Positions 1-8,115 of a stretch of 64,000 nucleotides of DNA are shown here, piece after piece. The stretch comes from Rothia nasimurium. GTDB taxonomy: Bacteria; Actinomycetota; Actinomycetes; Actinomycetales; Micrococcaceae. The stretch spans positions 124,001-188,000 of the forward strand of contig NZ_CAKMTJ010000004.1 of NCBI RefSeq assembly GCF_928392795.1. The letters run 5' to 3'. The stretch's first letter is position 1, and every line of letters begins with the position of its first letter. The position numbers and the translations under genes were made by a program. Below the pieces are notes generated by a model, which worked only from the letters and a program-made list of their open reading frames with translations, searched no databases and had not been told where the DNA came from.

Positions 1-153
1 CTGCGGGGTGGGGATGCGGAAGCGCTCGCCCACCAGCTGGCCGGTGCGGATATCAACGATACCGCCCTTCATGCCGGTGCCTCCGATATCGATACCGATA
101 ACCAGGTCAGCTGCGGTAGGTGCCGGGACCTCGGGGGTGACTGCGTCAGTCAT
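1..153 (-). CDS. ppgK: Polyphosphate glucokinase, N-terminal fragment (ROK family)
   Basis: The first 51 residues are visible; the gene runs off the left edge. Residues 18-25 (IGIDIGGT) form the phosphate-1 ATP-binding loop of ROK sugar kinases. The following stretch, KGGIVDIRTG then GERFRIPTPQ, matches actinobacterial polyphosphate/ATP glucokinases, which phosphorylate glucose to glucose 6-phosphate. The ATG at 153 has a good AAAGGAG site upstream. It lies 26 bp behind map on the same strand and is probably its operon partner. Function rests on the N-terminus only, so another ROK glucokinase is possible. Confidence 0.8.
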   Translation of the reverse strand, partial: MTDAVTPEVPAPTAADLVIGIDIGGTGMKGGIVDIRTGQLVGERFRIPTPQ

Positions 154-179
154 GAGCGCTCCTTTGAGAGTGATGGTGT

Positions 180-1085
180 TTAGGGCAGGGTAAGGATGTC
201 CACGCCGTCGGCGGTGACAACCATGGTGTGTTCAAACTGGGCGGTACGCTTGCGATCGCGGGTGACGACGGTCCAGTCGTCCTCCCACATATCCCATTCG
301 ATGGTGCCCAGGGTGAGCATGGGTTCGATGGTGAAAATCATGCCCTCTTCGATGACGGTGTTGTAGGCAGGGGCCGCATCGTAGTGGGGGATAATCAGGC
401 CGGAGTGGAATTCACGGCCCACACCGTGACCGGTAAAGTCACGCACCACGCCGTAGCCAAAGCGGGCGGCGTACTTTTCGATGACGCGCCCGATGACGTT
501 GATTTCGCGGCCGGGGCGTACCGCCTTCATGGCGCGGTTTAGGGCCTCTTCGGTGCGCTCAACCAGCAGGCGGGACTCTTCATCCACATCCCCAACGAGC
601 AGGGTGCGGTTGGTGTCACCGTGCATATCGTGCAGGTAGGCGGTTACGTCGAGGTTGAGAATATCGCCGTCTTCAAGCACGGTGGAGTCGGGGATACCGT
701 GGCAGATGACCTCGTTCAGCGAGGTGCACACGCTCTTGGTGAAGCCGCGGTAGTCAACGGTTGAGGGGTAGGCCCCGTGGTCGCAGATGTATTCGTGCAC
801 CAAGACGTCGATGTCGTTGGTGGTGGTGCCGGGAACAGCGATCTTTTCAGCTTCAACAATGGCTCCGGCGGCAATTTTGCCGGCCGCCCGCACCTTTTCT
901 ACTTCTTCGGGGGTGTAGAAGTTTGAGCCCTGACCCTCATTGGCTTCGGGCTTGCCCACGTATTCGGGGCGGACGATGTGCGCCGGTACCGGGCGCATGG
1001 GGGCTACAACGCCGGGTGTCAGGTTACCCACGGGGGCTTTACCCGGCTCAGCGGGGAGGTTGTGGCTGTTAGATGATGTCGACAT
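180..1085 (-). CDS. map: Type I methionine aminopeptidase
   Basis: 301-residue cytoplasmic metallopeptidase that removes the initiator methionine from nascent proteins. The pita-bread fold has all five metal ligands, D146, D157, H220, E254 and E285, plus substrate histidines H129 and H227. A Pro-rich extension of about 50 residues precedes the catalytic domain, as in the mycobacterial MetAP1c group. The ATG at 1085 opens the reading frame with MSTSSNS. It is transcribed towards ppgK. The short gene at 1209 is divergent from it, so 1086-1208 probably holds both promoters. Confidence 0.95.
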   Translation of the reverse strand: MSTSSNSHNLPAEPGKAPVGNLTPGVVAPMRPVPAHIVRPEYVGKPEANEGQGSNFYTPEEVEKVRAAGKIAAGAIVEAEKIAVPGTTTNDIDVLVHEYICDHGAYPSTVDYRGFTKSVCTSLNEVICHGIPDSTVLEDGDILNLDVTAYLHDMHGDTNRTLLVGDVDEESRLLVERTEEALNRAMKAVRPGREINVIGRVIEKYAARFGYGVVRDFTGHGVGREFHSGLIIPHYDAAPAYNTVIEEGMIFTIEPMLTLGTIEWDMWEDDWTVVTRDRKRTAQFEHTMVVTADGVDILTLP

Positions 1086-1208
1086 GCCTTCTAGCTTATC
1101 CGCTACGCACCGGCTGGCCCGCCTAGGAGCGTTGCCAAAAGCTGTATCTTTTGCCTAACCGGGCGTAGAGTGGTGTGTGCAACATCAATCAACTACAAAG
1201 GAGACCCT

Positions 1209-1409
1209 GTGTCACTGAACGACTACACCCCCGGCCCCCACGACACCCAGTACTGGTACAACCTGAGCACCGGCCAGGTCGAAGAGGGCCAGCAGTCCAA
1301 AATCACCGAGCTCTGGGGCCCCTTCAGTACCCGTGAAGAAGCAGAGCATGCCATGGAGAAGGCGAAAAAGCGCAACGAAGAATGGGACGAGGGCAAGGAC
1401 GCCTGGTAG
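1209..1409 (+). CDS. Small conserved actinobacterial protein (SPOR-like, 66 aa)
   Basis: A short acidic/basic protein. The GTG at 1209 is chosen because AAAGGAG lies at 1197-1203; an in-frame ATG at 1170 lacks a ribosome site. The sequence has an aromatic YWYN motif, a GxVEEG turn, then WGPFSTREEAEHAM and a charged helix. This pattern is widespread in actinobacteria, where the family is called SPOR-domain-like or is mislabelled methionine aminopeptidase because it often sits beside map, as here. No enzymatic residues are evident. The function is unknown. Confidence 0.75.
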   Translation: MSLNDYTPGPHDTQYWYNLSTGQVEEGQQSKITELWGPFSTREEAEHAMEKAKKRNEEWDEGKDAW

Positions 1410-1422
1410 AGCTCAGTAACGC

Positions 1423-1527
1423 TGACTCCGGTTCGCGCTCGCTGCCGACCCTCTCACGGGTTCGCTGGCGCTCACACGTGATTCACGCCAGCCCCGAGCC
1501 AGCAGCTTCGCTGCGAACCCGAGCCAA
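1423..1527. repeat. Large imperfect hairpin between convergent genes
   Basis: Between the 66-aa gene and panB, which converge, the left arm 1426-1445 pairs imperfectly with 1502-1523 (both contain GGTTCGC/GCGAACC). Nested inside, GCTGGCG (1464-1470) pairs perfectly with CGCCAGC (1486-1492). There is no T-run. It may end transcription from both sides or be an extragenic repeat copy; a second copy was not seen in this window. Confidence 0.5.
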
Positions 1528-1551
1528 CTCTACTTACTTCACCATTGCTGG

Positions 1552-2436
1552 TTACTGATCAAACCGATGCTCCGCCGCCGGGTAGGCTCCTGAGCGCACG
1601 TCTGCCCGGTAGGCGCTTGCTCCCTCAAAGAGGGTGTCGTAGAGGTTGGCGTACTGCTTGACGAAGCGGGCCATCTTGCCCTGACGTAGGCCGAAGGCGT
1701 CCTGCCAGACCAGTACCTGCCCGCTGACGTCCGCGCCCGCCCCGATACCGATGATGGGGATGCGCACTGAGGCGTCGATGTCGGCGGAAACATCGGAGCG
1801 GGTCATTTCCATGAGCAGGCAGAAGGCACCGGCTTCTTCGAGGGCCAGGGCTGTGTCTTTGAGGGCCTGACCGCCGTCGCGGCCCTGCACCCGGTAGCCG
1901 CCGAGGGCATGTTCAGACTGGGGCGTGAAGCCGATGTGAGCCATCACGGGTATGCCCGCTGCAACCATGGCGCGCACGTGGTCTACGTGGTGGGCGGTGG
2001 CTTCCATCTTGACAGCGTGCGCTCCGCCTTCTTTCATGAAGCGCACAGCGGTTGCCACGGCCTGGGCGGGGGATTGCTCGTAGGAGCCAAAGGGCAGGTC
2101 AGCGACGACCATAGCCCGCTTGGCTGCGGTAGAAACAGCTTTAACCAGTGGAATCATCTCATCAACGGTAATGGTGAGGGTTGATTCGTGCCCCAGCACA
2201 TTGTTGCCCGCAGAGTCACCAATGAGCAGCAGTTCGATACCGGCCCGGTCGAAGATGGTGGCGGTCAGGGCATCGTAGCTGGTGAGCATGGCGAACTTTT
2301 CACCGGCGTCCTTGGCCTGCTGCAGGTGCACGGTGCGCACCTTTTTAACGGCGAGGACGCTTGCCTCAGCGTCCTGAGGGGTGTTGGCGGGGGTGGGGGT
2401 TGAGGACCCGTAGGGTGCTGTTTCTTCGTTGAGCAT
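1552..2436 (-). CDS. panB: 3-methyl-2-oxobutanoate hydroxymethyltransferase
   Basis: 294 residues. It makes ketopantoate from 2-oxoisovalerate and methylene-tetrahydrofolate, the first committed step of pantothenate and coenzyme A synthesis. The TIM-barrel signatures are present: LIGDSAGN with D74 and S75, VADLPF with metal ligand D113, AVKMEA with K143 and E145, AHIGFTPQ with H167, and E210 in the catalytic position. The first 30 residues are a Pro/Thr-rich extension. panC and panD are not adjacent. The ATG at 2436 has only a weak ribosome site. Confidence 0.95.
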   Translation of the reverse strand: MLNEETAPYGSSTPTPANTPQDAEASVLAVKKVRTVHLQQAKDAGEKFAMLTSYDALTATIFDRAGIELLLIGDSAGNNVLGHESTLTITVDEMIPLVKAVSTAAKRAMVVADLPFGSYEQSPAQAVATAVRFMKEGGAHAVKMEATAHHVDHVRAMVAAGIPVMAHIGFTPQSEHALGGYRVQGRDGGQALKDTALALEEAGAFCLLMEMTRSDVSADIDASVRIPIIGIGAGADVSGQVLVWQDAFGLRQGKMARFVKQYANLYDTLFEGASAYRADVRSGAYPAAEHRFDQ

Positions 2437-2509
2437 GCTTTAACTCTAGTAGCCTGCAGGCGCACCGCAACCGGAGCGGGCCCGCTTTATCTCAGTCGGT
2501 GAAAGAAAT

Positions 2510-2525
2510 GTTTAAAACACGTTAC
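2510..2525 (-). promoter_or_regulatory. GlnR-like half-sites upstream of glnA2 (one mismatch)
   Basis: Read on the minus strand, this is GTAAC, six bases, TAAAC. It differs in one position from the actinobacterial GlnR box gTnAC-n6-GaAAC. It lies about 130 bp before the glnA2 start. It is weaker than the pair at glnA1, and nitrogen control here is inferred only. Confidence 0.4.
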
Positions 2526-2652
2526 TGTTACCGGGGTCAGAGCGTGCCAGGTGGGCACGCAAGGCGGTTACGTTCTAGAGTTGATGCTAAGGATTCGTTT
2601 GCCCGCCCACCGGGGTGCGGGCACCACCTTTAGACATGAACGGATAGGTTAC

Positions 2653-3996
2653 ATGGATCGTCAGCAAGAATTCGTTTTGCGCACCATCGAAGAGCGCAAC
2701 GTGCGTTTCGTCCGCCTCTGGTTTACCGATGTGGTGGGCCAGCTTAAGTCTGTTGCTATTGCACCGGCTGAAGTTGAGAGCGCCTTTGACGAGGGCATCG
2801 GTTTTGACGGTTCATCGATTGAAGGTCTGTCCCGCGTCTACGAGTCAGATATGCTGCTGCAGCCTGATCCCTCCACCTTCCAGGTGCTGCCCTGGCGCGG
2901 GGATGAAGAGCCGACCTCCCGCATGTTCTGCGATATTCTCACCCCCGACGGGGAGCCCAGCGCCTCAGATACCCGCGGCGTGCTCAAGAACGTTCTCTCT
3001 AAGGCAGCGGGTATGGGCTTTACCTGCTACACCTCACCCGAAATTGAGTTTTACCTGCTCAAGTCAAAGGAACTGGGCCCCAGCGGCTTCCCCGAACCGG
3101 TCGACTCCGAAAGCTACTTTGACCACACTCCCGGCGGCGTGGTGCAGGACTTCCGCCGCAAGGCAGTGACCACCCTGGAAGAAATCGGCATCTCGGTGGA
3201 GTTCTCCCACCACGAGACCGGCCCCGGCCAGAACGAAATCGACCTGCGTCACGCCGATGCCCTGCAGACCGCCGATAACATCATGAGCTTCCGCACCGTG
3301 ATCAAGGAAGTCGCCCTCTCCCAGGGTATCTACGCCACCTTCATGCCCAAGCCCTTCACCGAGCACGCAGGCTCCGGTATGCACACCCACTTCTCCCTCT
3401 TCGAGGGCGACACCAACGCCTTCTTTGAGGCAGGGGCTGAGTACCAGCTCTCCCGCACCGCCAAGCACTTTATTGCCGGCGTCCTGCGCCACGCTCCCGA
3501 GTTCACCTCGGTCACCAACCAGTTCGTCAACTCCTACAAGCGCCTGTGGGGCGGCGGCGAGGCCCCCTCCTACGTCTCCTGGGGTCACAACAACCGCTCC
3601 GCCCTGGTGCGGGTTCCCCTCTACAAGCCCAACAAGATGCAGTCAGCCCGCATGGAGTACCGCGGCATCGACTCAGCTGCCAACCCCTACCTGGCCTACG
3701 CCGTCATCCTGGCAGCTGGCCTCAAGGGCATCGAAAACGAGTACGAGCTGCCCAGCGCCGCCGTCACCGAAGACATCTCGGCGATGACCAGTGCAGAACG
3801 CCGCGCCATGGGCTACCACGCCCTGCCGTCCTCTCTCCACGACGCCATCCACCGTACCGAAGAATCAGAGTTCATGGCCGAAACCCTCGGCGAGCAGGTC
3901 TTTGAGCAGTTCCTGCGCAACAAGCGCCGCGACTGGAACGCCTTCCGCGCCGAAGTAACCCCCTACGAACTCAAGAACAATCTCGGTATCCTCTAG
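2653..3996 (+). CDS. glnA2: Glutamine synthetase, GlnA2 type
   Basis: A 447-residue class I glutamine synthetase that joins ammonia to glutamate using ATP. The length and the start MDRQQEFVLRTIEERNV match the shorter GlnA2 branch of actinobacteria rather than the 474-478 residue GlnA1. The GFDGSSIEG loop, E130/E132 metal ligands, the NRSALVRVP region and the C-terminal VTPYEL ending are present. The ATG at 2653 is favoured over upstream in-frame codons because homology begins there. In the adenylylation loop an EYELPSA sequence holds a tyrosine, but whether GlnE modifies it cannot be told. It is followed by glnE on the same strand. Confidence 0.92.
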   Translation: MDRQQEFVLRTIEERNVRFVRLWFTDVVGQLKSVAIAPAEVESAFDEGIGFDGSSIEGLSRVYESDMLLQPDPSTFQVLPWRGDEEPTSRMFCDILTPDGEPSASDTRGVLKNVLSKAAGMGFTCYTSPEIEFYLLKSKELGPSGFPEPVDSESYFDHTPGGVVQDFRRKAVTTLEEIGISVEFSHHETGPGQNEIDLRHADALQTADNIMSFRTVIKEVALSQGIYATFMPKPFTEHAGSGMHTHFSLFEGDTNAFFEAGAEYQLSRTAKHFIAGVLRHAPEFTSVTNQFVNSYKRLWGGGEAPSYVSWGHNNRSALVRVPLYKPNKMQSARMEYRGIDSAANPYLAYAVILAAGLKGIENEYELPSAAVTEDISAMTSAERRAMGYHALPSSLHDAIHRTEESEFMAETLGEQVFEQFLRNKRRDWNAFRAEVTPYELKNNLGIL

Positions 3997-4005
3997 TGCC
4001 CGTAT

Positions 4006-4039
4006 GCAGGCGCAACACCACAGGCGGTGTTGCGCCTGC
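4006..4039 (+). terminator. Intercistronic hairpin between glnA2 and glnE
   Basis: A perfect 14-bp stem, GCAGGCGCAACACC paired with its complement, has a six-base loop and is followed by TGTAATTAAT. It starts 10 bp after the glnA2 stop and ends 27 bp before the glnE start. With only a weak T-tract it could be a partial terminator or an mRNA-stabilising element that lowers glnE expression relative to glnA2. Confidence 0.65.
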
Positions 4040-4065
4040 TGTAATTAATACCCAAGGAGACAGCG

Positions 4066-7000
4066 GTGACCCAGACCCCGCAGAACGAAACCCCCGAAGA
4101 AGCCGCCCGCCGCGCCGAAGAAGAACGCAAGGCCCAGGTGCGTCTGCTGAGCGAGATGGCATCGCTGGGGTTCTACGATGCGGCTAAAAGCGCCCGCTGG
4201 CTCAACTCCCGGGAGCTAGAAGGCCTAGACCGCGCCAAACTGTTTGAGGGCCTGCGTCTAGCCCCTTCTCCCGATATCGCGCTTCCTGCCCTGGTTAGAC
4301 TCATTGAACGTGCCCCCAAGGTGGCGCAGCTAGCTGCGCGGGGAGCGGACGCCGAGGCCCTCTACCGCTTACTGGGCGGCTCCGAGGCGCTGGGGGAGTT
4401 CTTGGTTCGCCACCCCGAGCACGCAGACCTGCTAGAGATTGACCCTAGGGCTTTTGACGGCCAAGATTTTCCCGTCTCGCTGCTGCCCGAGACCGACGAA
4501 GAATACCTCGCCCCTATCGCTCCGCTCGATACCGTCTACCGCCGCGACCTGCTAACGGCTGTGGGAGCCGACCCGGCTGCGTCCGCCCCGGTCGCCCAGC
4601 TCACCGGCAAAGAAGCCTACACCGCCCTACGCGTTGCATACCGCCGTCACCTGACCGAACTCGCGATCTACGACCTCACCAGCTTCGCACCGGTACAGTT
4701 CATGCCCACCGTTGGCCGTCTTCTGGCAGACCTGGCCGCAGCCGCCCTCGAAGGGGCCCTGGCAATTGCCCGCGCCGAAGTAGCCCAGAACCGCAGTGAA
4801 CAGACCGTAGCCGCTGTAGAACTTGCCATTATCGGCATGGGTAAATGCGGCGCCCGCGAACTCAACTACATTTCAGACGTCGATGTGGTCTACGCTGTCG
4901 CCCATAAGCCCCTGGCCGACCTGCCCGAAGATTTTGCCCCCCTCGATGAAAATACCCTGACCCAGATCGGTACCGAGCTGGTCATGGCCCTCTCCAAGGC
5001 CATCATGGCCCCGGCCCCCGAACCCGCCCTTTGGGAGGTCGACGCCAACCTGCGCCCCGAAGGTAAGGACGGCGCCCTGGTACGCACCGTAGAGTCCTAC
5101 ACCACCTACTACAAGCGGTGGGCCGAAAACTGGGAATTCCAGGCCCTGCTCAAAGCCCGCCCCATCGCAGGTACCCCCGAACTGGGCGTCCGCTGGGCCC
5201 GAGCCATGCGCCCCTTCATCTGGGAATCTGCCGCCCGCGATTCCTTTGTAGAGTCAGTGCAGGCCATGCGTCAACGCGTCACCGACAACATCCCTGCCGC
5301 CGACATCGACCGACAAATCAAACTCGGCCCCGGAGGCCTACGCGACGTAGAATTCACCGTTCAGCTTCTGCAGCTCGTGCACGGCCGCACCGATGAGAGC
5401 GTCCGCACCCAGAGCACCACCGACTCCATCGCGGCCCTCGCAAAAGCCAGCTACATCGGCCGCAAGGACGCCCACGACTTCGCAGATAACTACGCGACCC
5501 TGCGTGTGATGGAGCACCGCATCCAGCTGCTCTACATGCGCCGTACCCACCTGATGCCGGTCAAAGAAAACGACCGGCGCTCGCTAGCGCGCGCCATGAA
5601 TTCCCCCCTGGCCCCCACCCAGCTGACCGAGCCAGAGATGCTCAAACAGTGGGCCGGTATCAAACGCGCCGTGAAATCCCTGCACGAGCGCCTCTTCTTC
5701 CGTCCGCTGCTAGCCGCCGTTGCCCACCTCTCCAAGGACGAAGTGGCCCTCACCCCGCAGGCAGCGCAAGACCGCCTGGCAGCCCTGGGCTACAAGGACC
5801 CCCGCCGCGCCATGGGCCACATCGAAGCCCTCACCAAGGGCCTCCGCCGTTCAGCCGAAATCCAGCGCACCCTCATGCCCGTGCTTCTCGGCTGGTTCGC
5901 CAAGGGCGTGGACCCGGACGCCGGCCTGCTCGGCTTCCGCCGCATCAGCGAGTCCCTGGGCGGCACCCCCTGGTACCTGCGAATGCTCCGCGACTCACCG
6001 GCCGCAGCAGAGCGCCTCTGCACCCTGCTGGCGTCCTCCCGCTTCATCACCGACCTGCTCGAAGACACCCCCGAACCTATCGCCTGGCTCGACCGCACCG
6101 AAGACCTCAAACCCCGCGCCACCGACGTCATCATCGGCGAACTACGCTCCCAGCTCACCCGCCACACCGACTCACCCGAAGCAATCCGTGCCGTCCGCAT
6201 GGTGCGCCGCCGCGAAATTCTCCGCCTCGCCATGGGCGAAGCGCTCGGCATCAACAGCAACGCAGAAGTAGCCCACGGCCTATCCGACATCGACCGAGGC
6301 GCCATCCAGTCGGCTCTTGCCATCGCCGAACGAGAAACCTACATCGATGGCCGTACCCCACTCACCGACGTAGCGGTCATCGCCATGGGCCGCCAGGGCG
6401 GGGCCGAAATCGGCTACGGCTCAGACTCCGACCTCATGTACGTGCACATACCGCGCGACGGGGCCGACGAAAAAGCCGCCCAAACCGAAGCCACCGACCT
6501 GATCAACCGCATGGTCGCCCTGCTCAAACAACCCACCACCCCGCCGATCCGCGCCGAAAAAGTGCTCGAAATCGACGCTGACCTGCGCCCCGAAGGCAAG
6601 GCAGGCGCCATGGTGCGCTCGCTGGAATCCTTCCGCGAATACTACGAGCGCTGGGCCGATACCTGGGAGTTCCAGGCCCTGCTGCGGGCCCGCCCCTTCG
6701 CGGGCTCCGAATACGTAGGGGCAGCTTTTATTGAGCTCATCGACCCCTACCGGTACCCCACCACCTTCCCCGCCGAGAAGGTCACCGAAATCCGCCGTAT
6801 GAAAGCTCGGGTCGAAACCGAACGCATGCCCCGCGGGGCCGATAAGACCCGCCAGCTCAAACTGGGCAGAGGCGGGCTGACGGACGTCGAGTGGCTGGTC
6901 CAGCTCCTACAGCTGCAGCACGCCCACCGGGTCGAGGGCATGCGCACCACCTCCACCCTCAAGGCCCTGGACGCCGCCGTGCAGGCAGAGCTGGTCGATG

Positions 7001-7236
7001 AAAGGGACGCCACCCTGCTCTCATCAGCCTGGAAACTGGCCTCCAAGATACGCGGCCTGAACGTGCTCCGTACCGGCCGCGCCTCGGATACCCTGACGAC
7101 CACCCGCTCAGACCTTGAAGCTATCGCCCGCTGGTGCGGGTATGCCCCCCACTCAGCGCGCGTCCTCGAAGATGACTACCTGCGCATCACCCGCCAGGCC
7201 CGGGCTGTCTACGAAAAGCTGTTCTACCCGGGGTAA
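4066..7236 (+). CDS. glnE: Bifunctional glutamine synthetase adenylyltransferase/adenylyl-removing enzyme
   Basis: 1056 residues. It adenylylates and deadenylylates glutamine synthetase on a tyrosine according to nitrogen status. Two nucleotidyltransferase domains are visible. The first has GMGKCGAREL and SDVD at 270-273; the second has AMGRQGGAEIGYGSDSD with SDSD at 786-789. Each is followed by a GlnD/GlnE helical block, LGPGGLRDVEF and LGRGGLTDVEW. The GTG start at 4066 has AAGGAGA at 4054-4060. The likely substrate, Y402 of GlnA1, is encoded 2 kb downstream on the other strand. The gene ends 15 bp from budA, which converges on it. Confidence 0.96.
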   Translation: MTQTPQNETPEEAARRAEEERKAQVRLLSEMASLGFYDAAKSARWLNSRELEGLDRAKLFEGLRLAPSPDIALPALVRLIERAPKVAQLAARGADAEALYRLLGGSEALGEFLVRHPEHADLLEIDPRAFDGQDFPVSLLPETDEEYLAPIAPLDTVYRRDLLTAVGADPAASAPVAQLTGKEAYTALRVAYRRHLTELAIYDLTSFAPVQFMPTVGRLLADLAAAALEGALAIARAEVAQNRSEQTVAAVELAIIGMGKCGARELNYISDVDVVYAVAHKPLADLPEDFAPLDENTLTQIGTELVMALSKAIMAPAPEPALWEVDANLRPEGKDGALVRTVESYTTYYKRWAENWEFQALLKARPIAGTPELGVRWARAMRPFIWESAARDSFVESVQAMRQRVTDNIPAADIDRQIKLGPGGLRDVEFTVQLLQLVHGRTDESVRTQSTTDSIAALAKASYIGRKDAHDFADNYATLRVMEHRIQLLYMRRTHLMPVKENDRRSLARAMNSPLAPTQLTEPEMLKQWAGIKRAVKSLHERLFFRPLLAAVAHLSKDEVALTPQAAQDRLAALGYKDPRRAMGHIEALTKGLRRSAEIQRTLMPVLLGWFAKGVDPDAGLLGFRRISESLGGTPWYLRMLRDSPAAAERLCTLLASSRFITDLLEDTPEPIAWLDRTEDLKPRATDVIIGELRSQLTRHTDSPEAIRAVRMVRRREILRLAMGEALGINSNAEVAHGLSDIDRGAIQSALAIAERETYIDGRTPLTDVAVIAMGRQGGAEIGYGSDSDLMYVHIPRDGADEKAAQTEATDLINRMVALLKQPTTPPIRAEKVLEIDADLRPEGKAGAMVRSLESFREYYERWADTWEFQALLRARPFAGSEYVGAAFIELIDPYRYPTTFPAEKVTEIRRMKARVETERMPRGADKTRQLKLGRGGLTDVEWLVQLLQLQHAHRVEGMRTTSTLKALDAAVQAELVDERDATLLSSAWKLASKIRGLNVLRTGRASDTLTTTRSDLEAIARWCGYAPHSARVLEDDYLRITRQARAVYEKLFYPG

Positions 7237-7251
7237 AGATTAGCCGTTTAC

Positions 7252-8004
7252 CTAGTGCTTCTCAGCCTTGGAAATCTGGTCTGCCAGGTCTTCGGGTGAT
7301 AGGTCTGCGTTCGAGAATGCTTCGTTGAGGGGCAGGCGTAGGCGCAGGCCGGTGCCGGGGCAGATTTCCACGTGGGCGCTGCGCAGTTTGAAGTCGACCA
7401 CGTGCCCGCCGCGGGTGCGCTCGTCGTCGATGAAGTGGGCGTGGCAGCCGGGAACACCGATACCCTGCTCGTAGATGGGGGTGCGGAAGCCCACGATGGT
7501 GCCGGGCACATTGTCGAACTGGACAATGTCTTCACCCTCTACTGCGTCCACCATCTTGGGGTAGGGCTTCTCCTGCTTCTTGACCGTGCGGGTGCGTACC
7601 CACTCGAAGTCGCCCACGATCTTGATGGCGTACATGTAGTTATCTGACAGGGTGAAGTTATCCAGCACCTGGCTGGCTGAGGTGCGCAGCAAGTTGGTGG
7701 GGAGTTCGCGCTTGATGGCGGGCACGAAGTTGGTGATGACGGCGAAGGGGGTCTTCTGGTCGAGCGAGGCGAGCGAGATGGAACCGTCGTAGCGCATCTG
7801 GTAGCAGGTGCCGTCGAGCACGATCATTTCCCCGTCGAGGCCGTCGAAGGTGCCCACGCCGAAGTTTCCGTGACCCAGGAGTTCGCCGATGGTCATATCA
7901 CCGTCATAAATCCCGTCCAGTAGCTGGCTCATGAGCCCAGTCTGAAAAACTTCGTTGCGGTAGATGGTGCTGCGGCCTTCGAGAATGGAGCTTTGGGGGC
8001 TCAT
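7252..8004 (-). CDS. budA: Acetolactate decarboxylase
   Basis: 250 residues. It decarboxylates 2-acetolactate to acetoin, the neutral overflow route from pyruvate. The zinc site HxH-x10-H is intact (H178, H180, H191, within GVPGCHAHFIDDERTRGGHV), and the fold's conserved blocks, such as the region around E59 and SQLLDGIYDGD, are present. No signal peptide is seen, so it is cytoplasmic. It sits alone between glnE and glnA1, which are neighbours in the usual actinobacterial arrangement. No acetolactate synthase or butanediol dehydrogenase is nearby. Probably transcribed on its own, since a terminator lies between it and glnA1. Confidence 0.94.
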   Translation of the reverse strand: MSPQSSILEGRSTIYRNEVFQTGLMSQLLDGIYDGDMTIGELLGHGNFGVGTFDGLDGEMIVLDGTCYQMRYDGSISLASLDQKTPFAVITNFVPAIKRELPTNLLRTSASQVLDNFTLSDNYMYAIKIVGDFEWVRTRTVKKQEKPYPKMVDAVEGEDIVQFDNVPGTIVGFRTPIYEQGIGVPGCHAHFIDDERTRGGHVVDFKLRSAHVEICPGTGLRLRLPLNEAFSNADLSPEDLADQISKAEKH

Positions 8005-8037
8005 GGGTCTCTCCTTGAGTAAGCGGGGGTGGTGCGC

Positions 8038-8088
8038 AAAAGCCGCGCTGCGGCGTCCTTTCTGAGGCGGACGCCTAAGCGCGGCTTT
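8038..8088 (-). terminator. Terminator of glnA1
   Basis: Two-segment stem: AAAGCCGCGC and GGCGTCC on one side pair with GGACGCC and GCGCGGCTTT on the other, around a ten-base loop, 28 bp after the glnA1 stop. The stem ends in a short T-run on the minus strand. It separates glnA1 from budA. Confidence 0.8.
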
Positions 8089-8115
8089 GTGCTCGTAATT
8101 TCAGTTTACTAGGGC

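Noticed and set aside
5649..6581. A 310-codon open frame overlapping glnE in another frame
   Set aside because: Arg/Pro/His-rich translation typical of a frame shadow; glnE domains run straight through it.
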